From the NCBI GenBank assembly GCA_028278425.1, contig JANQEJ010000121.1:1-32079 (forward strand): a stretch of DNA of 32,079 bases. Reading direction: 5' to 3'. The DNA comes from Planctomycetota bacterium (GTDB lineage: Bacteria; Planctomycetota; UBA1135; GCA-002686595). Made by a program: the position numbers and the translations under genes. This document shows positions 24,784 through 32,079 of the stretch, in pieces (the stretch's first letter is position 1; the number at the start of each line of letters is the position of its first letter). Below the pieces are notes generated by a model that did not search any database, was not told the origin of the DNA, and saw only the letters and a list, made by a program, of their open reading frames with translations.

Positions 24784-25770
24784 CTACGGGAGGATCTCGG
24801 TGTCGATCGCGTTGGTGAAGTAGATGTCGGGGAAGCTCAGCAAGGCGGCCTGGGTGTAGAGCGAGACCCCTGCAAGGCCGCAATTGTCGGGCACCGGGAT
24901 GTCGACGTCCTGCGGGCCGGAGACTCCGTCGTCGATCGCGGAGACGACCAGAGCAGGCGGAGGCCCGATGAGAAGCGTTCCGATCGGCAGCGGAATCTCT
25001 GCCGATACCGTGCTGATCCCGATCGACCAGACATCAAGAACACTCGCGGGCCCAGGGATGATCCCCCTGTCCACCGTCGGCGTCCAGATCTCGCCAACCC
25101 GCGGTGCATTGGTGGAGAGGTCGACGCCATAGGCTAGCGGATTGAACGGCGGCGAGGAGGAGTTTCGGATGACCTGATAGTCGATGAGGCGAGGCGTCGG
25201 GATGTAGGCGTCGGTGACCGTGCTCCCGTAAAGATCGTCGCTGTTGTCACTGAACCAGGCGCTGCCCGTGGCGGTGGCCACGAAACCCGCTGGCAGGTTG
25301 GACCACGAGAATTCGACAACGAACGAAGCGGAGCCAGCCACATCGTCCTGCGGAAGTGGGTTGGATTCGAACCCATACCAAGTCATACCCGGCGGCGGCG
25401 GGTGGGCGGCGGACACTTTGCTCGTGACGGCGGCGCTCGACACGAAGGAAACGGCCGTGTCGCCAATCATGATCGGCAAGCACGAGAGAGGGTCGTGGTT
25501 ATCCACCGTCGGAGGCCCGAAGGTCGCTGGGACCAGGGCCCCGACCTCAAACAGGAAATCCCCGCCCGGCACCCCCGGCGCGGCACCGTTCTCGATGCAA
25601 ACCGTGTACAGATCCCATGCCCATTTGTCGACGTCGTAGGCAAACCATGTGTCCATAGTCGTTACGTACGCTGTGTCATAGGCAACGGGCAATGCTGCCT
25701 GAGCCGTCGCGGCGTTGGAAGCCGACGAGAGCGCGAGAGTGATTGTTGCGAGCTTGAGAACGTGCTTCAT
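24784..25770 (-). CDS. Secreted protein of unknown function, planctomycete type
   Basis: A 328-aa exported protein with a signal peptide (KHVLKLATITLALSSASNAA, about 2-21, cleaved near ATAQA). The mature part is rich in Ser, Pro, aromatic residues and Asp, with no catalytic motif I recognise. The C terminus, about IPVPDNCGLAGVSLYTQAAL and then FTNAIDTEIL, matches a common ending of planctomycete secreted proteins (roughly 'P.dpaLaG..lY.QA.v.d.....lTNAl...i'). I chose the ATG at 25770 because ATGGAGAT 9-16 bases upstream gives a GGAGA ribosome site; the ATG at 25785 would place that site inside the gene. Composition is less GC-rich than in neighbouring genes. I do not know what it does. Confidence 0.75.
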   Translation of the reverse strand: MKHVLKLATITLALSSASNAATAQAALPVAYDTAYVTTMDTWFAYDVDKWAWDLYTVCIENGAAPGVPGGDFLFEVGALVPATFGPPTVDNHDPLSCLPIMIGDTAVSFVSSAAVTSKVSAAHPPPPGMTWYGFESNPLPQDDVAGSASFVVEFSWSNLPAGFVATATGSAWFSDNSDDLYGSTVTDAYIPTPRLIDYQVIRNSSSPPFNPLAYGVDLSTNAPRVGEIWTPTVDRGIIPGPASVLDVWSIGISTVSAEIPLPIGTLLIGPPPALVVSAIDDGVSGPQDVDIPVPDNCGLAGVSLYTQAALLSFPDIYFTNAIDTEILP

Positions 25771-25947
25771 CGGATTGATCTCCATGTGCGGATAGACGTG
25801 ATCGGTGGCTTTCCATGCCGGCGGTCGTCGGCCCGCTCGCGAGGGCTCGCGGGCCGACCCCTTGTAGGGAGCCGTTCGGGGGCCCGAGGGCCGCTCTTAC
25901 GGCGACCTGCGGTTTTTTGAGATCCCCTCCGTGATGCCGTGTCGGGG
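25771..25947. promoter_or_regulatory. Leader region of the secreted-protein gene with a strong hairpin
   Basis: 177 bases between the WD40 remnant and the secreted gene. A perfect 10-bp stem (GTCGGCCCGC / GCGGGCCGAC) with a 12-base loop lies at 25827-25858. With no T-run on either side it could be a terminator remnant for the decayed locus upstream or a structured 5' leader. GGTTTTTTG at about 25909-25917 is the only A/T run. Confidence 0.45.
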
Positions 25948-26690
25948 CTAGCGCGGGTGCCCGTCGGCCCAATCCATGGCGGCCTCCGCAAGGGCGGGCT
26001 CGCCGTCTTCCCGCAGCCGCTCGATCCAATAGCCCGTCCGCCTAGCGATCAGCCGATCCAGCTCATCGAAATCGAGCCAGGCCACGGTGCCGGAATCTCC
26101 AACGGCCAGCAGGCGTTCGCGATGTGGGTCCGCCGCGAGGCGGAATAGCTCGCCGTCCATGACCTTGAAGTCGGCGAGCTTGTCCCCCGTATCCGCGTCG
26201 AGCGCCAGGATCCGGCCCTCCGTGGTGCCCGCGAAGACGACCTCCCCATCCGGTGAGAAGGTCACGCAGTTGAAGGCCCCTATCTCCTCGTAGAGGCGAA
26301 CCCGCCGGGGGGCCGTCTCGCGCGGCACCCACCAGGAGACGTGACCCAGTCTCTCCACGGCCACGCAGAACCGACCGGTTGGGTGGAACGCTATGTCGCT
26401 CACCGCTTTCTCCAGTCCCTCCGGCCTCTCGGTTCGGTGGAGACCTTGGGCATCCCACCGGCAAAACAGACCATAGGCCCCGCCGATGGCGAGGAGCGTA
26501 CTGTCGGGGGACCAGGCCAGGGAGGCGAGACGATCCTCGTGGACGGGGAGGGTGATCGCCTCCCCGTGGAAAAGAAGCGCCCAGAACCCCGACGACTGGC
26601 TGGCGCACGCGATCTCGGTCGTTTGACCGAGCCGGCGATCCAATCCCGAGACGATCTCGCCCTGGAGACCGATGGCTCTCCGCTTTCCCA
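25948..26690 (-). pseudogene. WD40-repeat remnant lacking its N-terminal part
   Basis: The open frame encodes about 240 residues of WD40-like repeats: HEDRLASLAWSPDSTLLAIG, VSDIAFHPTGRFCVAVE, FNCVTFSPDGEVVFAGTTEG, and a last blade ending near DSGTVAWLDFDELD. It stops at 25948 with a short helical tail. No start codon or signal precedes the first repeat. Going upstream the frame runs into antisense-like translation of a sigma-factor gene that lies in another frame (from about 26690). WD40 repeats at the C terminus of very large kinases next to ECF sigma genes are common in Planctomycetota, so the simplest reading is that a kinase and the N-terminal repeats were deleted. The left end of the remnant is intact; the exact junction (about 26640-26700) is an estimate. 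Confidence 0.7.
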
Positions 26691-27182
26691 CACCTCCGCC
26701 GCGGCGCGGCCGAGCAGTTCCACGCTCTCGAAGGCGAGGAAGGTGTTTTCGCCGAAGTCCGCCTCGCGCCGGAGGAAGTCGAGCGAGACGCGGACCATGT
26801 GTCGGTCGTACTCCTCGTCCCACATCCGCTCGAGCTCGTTCACGGCGGAGACTTGCTCGATGGCGGACTCGCCGCGCTTGGACGCATTCCGACTCGCGCG
26901 GCGCTCGAGATCACGGGCGCGGTTGCGTGCGATGACCGCGATCCAGCCGCGCAGCCGCCCGCGTTCGCGCTCGTATTACCGGCGCGAAAGTCGCGCAGGA
27001 ACGATACGAGCACGTCCTGGGACGAGGTCCGGGACCTCCGCGGCGGCCACTCCCATCCGGCGCAGCACCCCGGCGACGATCGGACGGTAGCGCTGGTCGA
27101 AGGCGTACCACGCCTCCGCATCCTCTCCCTGAAGTCCATCGAGCAGCGCCGTGGTCGTAATCGAGAGCGAGTGGTCGTTCAT
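26690..27182 (-). pseudogene. Decayed ECF sigma factor gene
   Basis: Reading from the ATG at 27182 gives a normal ECF start (LLDGLQGEDAEAWYAFDQRY then VLRRMGVAAAEVPDLV). An extra C at about 27019-27021 then shifts the frame; the correct continuation QDVLVSFLRDFRAG is in the next frame. One base is missing near 26974-26979, which restores the original frame as YERERGRLRGWIAVIARNRA, then ELERMWDEEYDRH and FLAFESVELLGRAAAEV, which is the start of region 4. In the unshifted frame a TAA stands at 26976-26978. Region 4 breaks off at about 26690, where WD40 sequence begins in a different frame. The gene therefore has two indels and has lost its DNA-binding helix. Sequencing error could explain an indel but not the truncation. 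Confidence 0.8.
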
Positions 27183-27306
27183 GAGGCAGGCACGACGGCG
27201 TGAAGCAGGCGATCTGCCCTCATCGTACTCGGCGCATTACCCCTTCATGCGATCGAGCCCCAGCACCCCGGCAGCCGTCCCCCCGACTCCTGGAGCCGCT
27301 CGCGCG
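27183..27306. other. Intergenic region, nothing recognised
   Basis: 124 bases between the end of the lipoprotein gene and the start of the decayed sigma gene. It would have held the sigma gene promoter. I see no clear promoter boxes. Confidence 0.4.
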
Positions 27307-27702
27307 CTAGCGGTCTGCCGCCGGAAGAGCGGTCTCTTCCAGACGGCAGGGCGTTTCCGCATCCAGAATGCGAGCCGCACCCTCCGCCACCGTGCCGGTG
27401 GAGACCCACTCCGCGTTGCGGCGGTGAGGCACGTACCGCCACGCGCGGCCGAGGCTATCGATCATGCCGAGGTCCTGCTGCCACGGGTTCCGGACGACGT
27501 ACACCGCCGCCTCGGGCTCGTTGGGCGTTTGGAAGAGCACGACCTCGCCGACGGTCTTGTCGCCGTCGACAACGCTCCACGCGCGCTGAGGCGACGCGTG
27601 GCGCACGACCGCGGGCGCCGGCGGCGCGAGACGTTCCGTCAGCGTCGTCCTGCACGCCGTCAGCGCGAGGATGGAGGTCAGGGCCAGTAGGACCGGCTTC
27701 AT
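27307..27702 (-). CDS. Small putative lipoprotein of unknown function
   Basis: A 131-aa protein with a lipoprotein signal: MKPVLLALTSILALTAC, lipobox LTAC with Cys17. The mature part has a central beta-rich stretch (SPQRAWSVVDGDKTVGEVVL) and then FQTPNEPEAAVYVVRNPWQQ and WVSTGTVAEGAARIL. I do not recognise the family. No Shine-Dalgarno sequence is evident at the ATG (27702), but the lipobox position supports it. It starts 44 bases after the stop of the YfhO-like gene on the same strand, so the two may be co-transcribed. Confidence 0.65.
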   Translation of the reverse strand: MKPVLLALTSILALTACRTTLTERLAPPAPAVVRHASPQRAWSVVDGDKTVGEVVLFQTPNEPEAAVYVVRNPWQQDLGMIDSLGRAWRYVPHRRNAEWVSTGTVAEGAARILDAETPCRLEETALPAADR

Positions 27703-27746
27703 ACCGGAAAGAAGATCGGCACGATGGCGCCCTTCCTTGTGGGGTC

Positions 27747-29918
27747 TTACAGACCGCGGCTTCCGAGGAAGAAGAGGCCCGCGCATCCGGCGAGGGCGAG
27801 GCCCGCGAGGATGAGCCCGGCGCGGAAGCTCCCCGGGTCGTAGCGGAGCACGACTTCGCATTTACCTTCGTCGACGAACACTCCGCGGAGCGCGTGGTCG
27901 ACGCGCTCGACCGGCGCGTCGACGCCGTTCACCGTCGCCGACCAACCGGGGGCCCAGGCGTCCGCCAGGACGAGGAGGGCCGGTCGCCGCGCGTCGACCT
28001 GGAGCACGACCTCGCGCGGCTCGTAGCGATCGACGAGGACGTCGCCGGGCAGGTCCTCGGGTCCGAGGGAGGCGACGTCCTCGAAGAGGGGGTGCTCCGG
28101 GCGCTCGTTGAGGACGGCCACGCGCGCGTCCAGCGTCGGCGCGCCGAAGTGCGCGAGCCGCTCTTCGGCGCTCTCGATCACCAAGACGCTCGACGCGAGG
28201 AACGCGCGCGGCAGGACGAAGGGGTTCTCGTACGTGCGGACCCCGCCGGGAGACGTGTGGGCGAGGCGCAGCGGGGGAGGCAGCTCCTCCTCGGCGAGGA
28301 AGTACTTCACGCCGAGGAGCGATGCGAGCGGCAGCGCGTCGAGCCGGTCGACCCGGTCGATCTCACTGATGAAGGCGTTGTCGGTGCTCGTGGTGAAGAG
28401 CTCGAACAGCTCGAACATCGGGCGGAGCTCGATCTTGTCGTAGCCCGTGAGCGCCTGCACCTCGTAATGGACGTTCGCGCTCGACCGAAGGATCGTGCGG
28501 TGAACGCTCTGCACGCGGTGGACCGAGTCGTCGCCCGTGAGGAAGTCGGTCGTGGGCGTCGCCGGGAAGGCCAGCTCGGGCTCGATCGCGGGGTTGTAGC
28601 CCTCGCCCCACGCGTGGAGCTCGATCGCGACGACGGCGAAACAGCCGAGCCCGACGGCAAGCGCCTTTCCGCCGTGGAGCCTGAGACGCGCGAGCAGCGC
28701 GTCGAGTCCGAGCGCGCCGAGCATCGAGAGTCCGAAGGCGACGTAGAGCAGGAGCCGCATCGGGTTCGTGCTCCGGAGCTTCGGCACGAGCCGGAACGCG
28801 TCGTGAATCGGCCACACCTGCCACGCCACCAGCGCGCTGAGCGCGACGACCGCGGCCAGGAAGATCACGCGCGGCTCCCGGAAGCGCAGCGCCACGCCGG
28901 CGAGCGCCAGCACGAGCATCACCCGGCCGACGTAGCCGCCGATGATCTCGTTGTAGTTCAGGTTGCGGCCCTCCGGGCCGGTGTAGTCGTGCGTGTGCGG
29001 TCCACCGTGGTGGTCGGGCGCGACCATCAGGACCGCGGCGTCGAGCGCGGCAAGCTCGTCGGTCTGCTCCAGCGTCTCGAGCACGGTGATCCCGCGGCTC
29101 TCCTTCAAGTACTCCGCCATCGGCAGGAGCTGCGGCGCCGCCAGGAGCGCGCCGAGAAGGCCCCCGGCGGCCAGGCACTTCCAACCGGCAAGGCCGAGGC
29201 GGGCATCCGCGGGGCCGGCGCGCGTTCGGAACAGACAATAGGCGCCGAAGACGAGCAGCATGTGCAGCGACGTCTGCGAGTGGCCGCCGAGGAACTGCGC
29301 GCTGATCGCGAGCGCGAGGAACGCGGCGTCGCGCCAGCTCGGCTTCGCCGCGATCCGCTCGACCAACCAGAGAAGACAGGGCAGGAGAATCGCGACGTTC
29401 GCGTGCGGGTGGTTGAGCCAAGCGACGAGAAAGCCGCAGAGCGCGAACGAAAGCCCTCCGCACAACGCCGCAACGCGCGAGGCGCCGATGCGGCGCAGGA
29501 ATAGGAGCGCGAAGAACCCCGCGAAGAGCAGGCGAAAGAGCGCCGACCACGCGTAGAAGCCGAACGACGGGAACAGGTAATAGAACAGGTGTCCCGGCCA
29601 GAGGAACGCGCCGCTGTTCGCCGCGTGGATCGGTTGTCCTCCGTAGCTGTAGGGGTTCCACAGCGGGAACTCTCCGGCGCGGATCCGCTCCGCCGCGAAC
29701 TCGAGCCACGGGATCATCAAGATCGCCTGGTCCTCGAGCAGATGGTTCGCCGGACGATGTCCAGGTTCGGCGGTCTCCTTCCACGGCGCGAAGGAGAGCA
29801 GGTGGTCCGCCTGCGAGAGGATCTTGCCGCCGAAGAGCGTCTCCCGGAAGAAGAGGCAAAGCACCAGGGCCAAGGCCAAAGCGCCGAGGGCGCGATACCG
29901 TCGTTCGCCGGCGTCCAT
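27747..29918 (-). CDS. YfhO-like multi-spanning membrane protein
   Basis: A 723-aa polytopic membrane protein. One helix (about 10-24) is followed by an extracytoplasmic loop with the family pattern DQAILMIPWLEFAAERIRAG then FPLWNPYSYGGQPIHAAN. About ten more hydrophobic helices run to roughly residue 440, then a soluble domain of about 250 residues, and a final helix near the C terminus (LILAGLALAGCAGLFFLG). This layout fits the YfhO / GT-C-like family, in which Bacillus YfhO is implicated in glycosylation of lipoteichoic acid. The acidic residue in the first loop is typical of GT-C glycosyltransferases. The sugar and acceptor are unknown. ATG at 29918; divergent from the aminopeptidase gene with 73 bases between them. 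Confidence 0.8.
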   Translation of the reverse strand: MDAGERRYRALGALALALVLCLFFRETLFGGKILSQADHLLSFAPWKETAEPGHRPANHLLEDQAILMIPWLEFAAERIRAGEFPLWNPYSYGGQPIHAANSGAFLWPGHLFYYLFPSFGFYAWSALFRLLFAGFFALLFLRRIGASRVAALCGGLSFALCGFLVAWLNHPHANVAILLPCLLWLVERIAAKPSWRDAAFLALAISAQFLGGHSQTSLHMLLVFGAYCLFRTRAGPADARLGLAGWKCLAAGGLLGALLAAPQLLPMAEYLKESRGITVLETLEQTDELAALDAAVLMVAPDHHGGPHTHDYTGPEGRNLNYNEIIGGYVGRVMLVLALAGVALRFREPRVIFLAAVVALSALVAWQVWPIHDAFRLVPKLRSTNPMRLLLYVAFGLSMLGALGLDALLARLRLHGGKALAVGLGCFAVVAIELHAWGEGYNPAIEPELAFPATPTTDFLTGDDSVHRVQSVHRTILRSSANVHYEVQALTGYDKIELRPMFELFELFTTSTDNAFISEIDRVDRLDALPLASLLGVKYFLAEEELPPPLRLAHTSPGGVRTYENPFVLPRAFLASSVLVIESAEERLAHFGAPTLDARVAVLNERPEHPLFEDVASLGPEDLPGDVLVDRYEPREVVLQVDARRPALLVLADAWAPGWSATVNGVDAPVERVDHALRGVFVDEGKCEVVLRYDPGSFRAGLILAGLALAGCAGLFFLGSRGL

Positions 29919-29991
29919 CGGCGAAGACCGTACGGTCCGCCCCGCGCCGCTGCACGTTGTCAGTGGACGGAATGGACCGTATCGTGCGGAC
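29919..29991. promoter_or_regulatory. Compact divergent promoter region with a perfect palindrome
   Basis: 73 bases separate two divergent start codons. GACCGTACGGTC at 29926-29937 is a perfect 12-base palindrome, and a partial second copy (GGACCGTAT then CGTGCGG) lies at about 29974-29989. The spacing, about 48 bases between copies, would suit a dimeric repressor acting on both genes. No regulator gene is adjacent. Confidence 0.4.
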
Positions 29992-30885
29992 GTGGACTCC
30001 CATGCTCTGGACTGCCATCGCCGGGCGGGCCGCATCGCGAAGGAATGCCGCGAGTGGGCCGTCGAGAACATCAAGCCCGGCGTCAAGGTGCGAACGATCC
30101 TCGAGACGATCGAGTCGACGATCCGCGAGCGCGGCGCCGCGCCGGGTTTTCCGGCGCAGTCGAGCCGCAACCACATCGCCGCGCACTACTGCAGCTCGCC
30201 CGACGACGACGTCGAGTACGAGGAGGGCGACTGCGTCAAGGTCGACCTCGGCGTCCACGTCGACGGCTACATCTGCGACACCGCTGCCACCGTCGACCTC
30301 TCGCCGGACGGTCGCTGGTCGACGCTGCTCAGGGCCTCGAAGGACGCGCTGGCCGCGGCGATCGCAACCGTCGGAGACGGCGTCGCCGTGGGCGAGATCG
30401 GCGCCGCCGTCGAGCGCACGATCCTCGCCGCCGGCTACAACCCGGTCCGCAACCTGACCGGGCACGGGCTCGGCCGCTGGAAGGTGCACACGCCCCCGCA
30501 GATCCCGAACTACGGCGAGCGCGGCGGCGGCCGCCTGCGGGAAGGCATGGTCTTCGCCATCGAGCCGTTCGCCTGCAACGGCCGCGGCTACATCCGCGAG
30601 CGCGGGAAGGCGGAGGTCTTCATGATGGTGCGGCCGCCGCGCAACGCGAAGGGGCTCGATCGCGGCGTCCTGCGCGAGATCGACTCGTGGCGCGGCCTGC
30701 CGATCGCGCGACGCTACTTCTCCCACCTCGACCGCGACGCCGTGGAGACCACGATCTCGAAGCTCGCGAAGCAGGGATCCCTCATGCGCTATCCGCCGTT
30801 GGTCGAAGAGACGAACGTGATGGTGGCGCAGTTCGAGCACTCCATCCATCTCGGGCCGGACGGGGTCGAGATCTTGACCGCGTGA
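29992..30885 (+). CDS. map: Methionine aminopeptidase, type II (archaeal/eukaryotic type)
   Basis: A 297-aa M24 peptidase that removes the N-terminal methionine from new proteins. The metal ligands are all present: Asp85 and Asp96 (VKVDLGVHVDGYICDTAA), His158 (GHGLGRWKVHTPPQIPNY), Glu191 (MVFAIEPFA) and Glu282 (AQFEHSIHL). NHIAAHY (60-66) carries the substrate-pocket histidines. The long segment after Glu191 ending in LMRYPPLVEETNVMVAQFEH is the inserted helical subdomain that defines type II enzymes; length matches the Pyrococcus enzyme (about 295 aa). Bacteria normally use type I. The GTG at 29992 is chosen because upstream in-frame sequence runs into the divergent YfhO gene. Aminopeptidase P is excluded by the type II signature. 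Confidence 0.88.
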   Translation: MDSHALDCHRRAGRIAKECREWAVENIKPGVKVRTILETIESTIRERGAAPGFPAQSSRNHIAAHYCSSPDDDVEYEEGDCVKVDLGVHVDGYICDTAATVDLSPDGRWSTLLRASKDALAAAIATVGDGVAVGEIGAAVERTILAAGYNPVRNLTGHGLGRWKVHTPPQIPNYGERGGGRLREGMVFAIEPFACNGRGYIRERGKAEVFMMVRPPRNAKGLDRGVLREIDSWRGLPIARRYFSHLDRDAVETTISKLAKQGSLMRYPPLVEETNVMVAQFEHSIHLGPDGVEILTA

Positions 30886-30983
30886 GAACCCCGGCCACCC
30901 CTGGAAGCCTGGCGGTCCCGCCCTAACCTAGACGTGGTCTTTTCCGAAACCGGGCTCGCGTTTCCTCCCCTCGACCCGGGCCT

Positions 30984-32079
30984 TTGAAGGTCGCACTCAT
31001 CACCACATCCCCCTCGGTCCGCTCCGGCATCGGGGACTACACGCGCCACCTCTTGCCGTACCTGCGCGAGAGGTGCGAGGTGCGCGTCTTCGTCGAACCG
31101 GGCGCGGCGCGGGGAGAGCTCGAGGGCGTTCCGATGGCGTCGGTCGACGAGCTCGACCCGCGGGAGCACGACCGCCTGCTCTACCAGCTCGGAAACGAAC
31201 AATCCCACGCCTTCATGCCGCGCATGATCCGCGCCATCGGCGGGACGGTCATGCAGCACGACTGGGTGCTCTTCGACCTGGCGGTCGAGGCCTTCCCCGC
31301 GCTGGCGCGCGGCGGCCTGAAGGGACACGCGCTCGCCATGCGCGAAGGCGGCGCCGAGCAGTTGCGGGTCTACAGCCGGAACTGGCTCGACCGCCGCCGC
31401 CAGCGGACGACGCGGCAGGAACCCGGCGACTGCGACGAGCTCGAGGGCACCCTGCTCTGCGGTTGGCACGAGCACCAGGGCGACGGCCGGTGGACGAGCG
31501 ACGTCGCGTGCGTGCGGCTTCCGGCGGAGGACGCGAGCGCGGTGGAGGTCGAGCTCCACGCCGAGGGAAACCGCGTCGTGCGCCTTTGCGAGGGCGACCG
31601 TCCGCTGACCGGGCCTTCGCGGCAGGACACGCTTCGCGCCGATTTCGCCGAGCGCCGCCGGCCGCTCCTGAAGATCGAAACGCAGGGGATTACCGTCACG
31701 CGCGAGCAGCGCCGCCACGGCGACGCGCGCAGGCTCGGGAGCTTCGTCCGCCACGTGCGCTGGAAGGAGAACGGCGCGTGGCGCGAGCTCGACCTCTCGC
31801 AGCCCGTCGCGTTGCCGATCGACCAGATCACGCTCGCTCGCGATCGCTTTCAGCTTCCGCTGAACCGCTCGGTGGTCCGCTTCGGCGACGCCTTCATCGT
31901 GCACAGCAACTACGTCGCCGAGCGCATTCTGCGCGAGCGCAACTCCCGGACGCCCATCGGCATCGTTCACCACGGTTCGGAGAAGCGCTGGCACGACGAG
32001 GACCGCCGCGAGACGCGCCGGCGCCTCGGCTTGTCCACGGAGTGGATCGAGAGCTTCCTGATCGTGAGCTTCGGCGGCG
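30984..32079 (+). CDS. GT4-like glycosyltransferase with inserted domain (partial, runs off the end)
   Basis: 365 codons are visible. It opens LKVALITTSPSVRSGIGDYT, the classic start of a GT-B family 4 glycosyltransferase, and the start must be TTG at 30984 because no ATG or GTG lies upstream near this motif. QHDWVLFDLA (91-100) fits the acceptor domain. From about residue 126 to 295 there is an extra beta-rich region containing LLCGWHEHQGDGRWTSDVAC and VEVELHAEGNRVVRLCEGD. The GT fold then resumes with DAFIVHSNYVAERIL and IGIVHHGSEKRW, and the start of the C-terminal nucleotide-sugar domain with FLIVSFGG. The inserted domain may bind a glycan. It is likely cell-surface polysaccharide synthesis. 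The 98 bases upstream of the start contain no clear ribosome site. Confidence 0.75.
   Translation, partial: MKVALITTSPSVRSGIGDYTRHLLPYLRERCEVRVFVEPGAARGELEGVPMASVDELDPREHDRLLYQLGNEQSHAFMPRMIRAIGGTVMQHDWVLFDLAVEAFPALARGGLKGHALAMREGGAEQLRVYSRNWLDRRRQRTTRQEPGDCDELEGTLLCGWHEHQGDGRWTSDVACVRLPAEDASAVEVELHAEGNRVVRLCEGDRPLTGPSRQDTLRADFAERRRPLLKIETQGITVTREQRRHGDARRLGSFVRHVRWKENGAWRELDLSQPVALPIDQITLARDRFQLPLNRSVVRFGDAFIVHSNYVAERILRERNSRTPIGIVHHGSEKRWHDEDRRETRRRLGLSTEWIESFLIVSFGG

Noticed and set aside
24554..24823. An 89-codon plus-strand frame with a hydrophobic start resembling a signal peptide
   Set aside because: It reads through the hairpin at 24720-24749 and into the 3' end of the secreted gene on the other strand. 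No ribosome site is visible and the rest of the translation looks random.

Overview
This is a high-GC window with dense coding on both strands. The gene content points to a Planctomycetota-like bacterium. The evidence is large Ser/Thr kinases fused to SUMF1-like domains, an ECF-type sigma factor overlapping a kinase gene, a secreted FG-GAP repeat protein, and secreted proteins whose C-terminal sequences I recognise as common in that phylum. The assignment is inference: there is no rRNA or ribosomal protein gene here to confirm it. I see no tRNA, rRNA, CRISPR array, transposase or phage gene.

Layout, left to right. (1) 93-6464, minus strand: a lemA / YgcG-like TPM / second TPM / glpD operon with overlapping or nearly touching genes, followed 146 bases downstream by a FadE-type acyl-CoA dehydrogenase. 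FadE and GlpD together suggest degradation of fatty acids and glycerol from lipids. (2) 6590-7228, plus: a small outer-membrane beta-barrel protein, convergent with a secreted protein (7272-7931, minus). (3) 8144-13471, minus: a DinG-like helicase, PrmA and an SGNH hydrolase, tightly coupled. (4) 13685-21628, plus: topA, leucine dehydrogenase, a membrane-anchored carboxypeptidase-regulatory-like protein, a 1019-aa membrane kinase with a C-terminal SUMF1 domain, and an ECF-like sigma factor overlapping the kinase by 4 bases. A secreted FG-GAP protein follows (21716-23338). (5) 23341-24264, minus: a second, atypical kinase that meets the FG-GAP gene tail to tail with 2 bases between them. (6) 24784-27182, minus: a secreted protein, then the scar of a lost sigma-factor/WD40 locus. 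(7) 27307-29918, minus: a small lipoprotein and a YfhO-like membrane protein. (8) 29992 to the end, plus: an archaeal/eukaryotic-type (type II) methionine aminopeptidase and the start of a GT4-like glycosyltransferase with a large inserted domain.

The strongest candidate for something unusual is the signalling stretch 17265-27182. It has an intact kinase/sigma pair in kinase-first order, a neighbouring secreted FG-GAP protein, a second kinase with altered catalytic motifs, a 13-base element shared by the upstream regions of the last two, and the eroded remains of another sigma/WD40 module. Other points of note are a DinG whose N-terminal exonuclease-like domain lacks its catalytic acids, and a type II methionine aminopeptidase in what otherwise reads as a bacterium.
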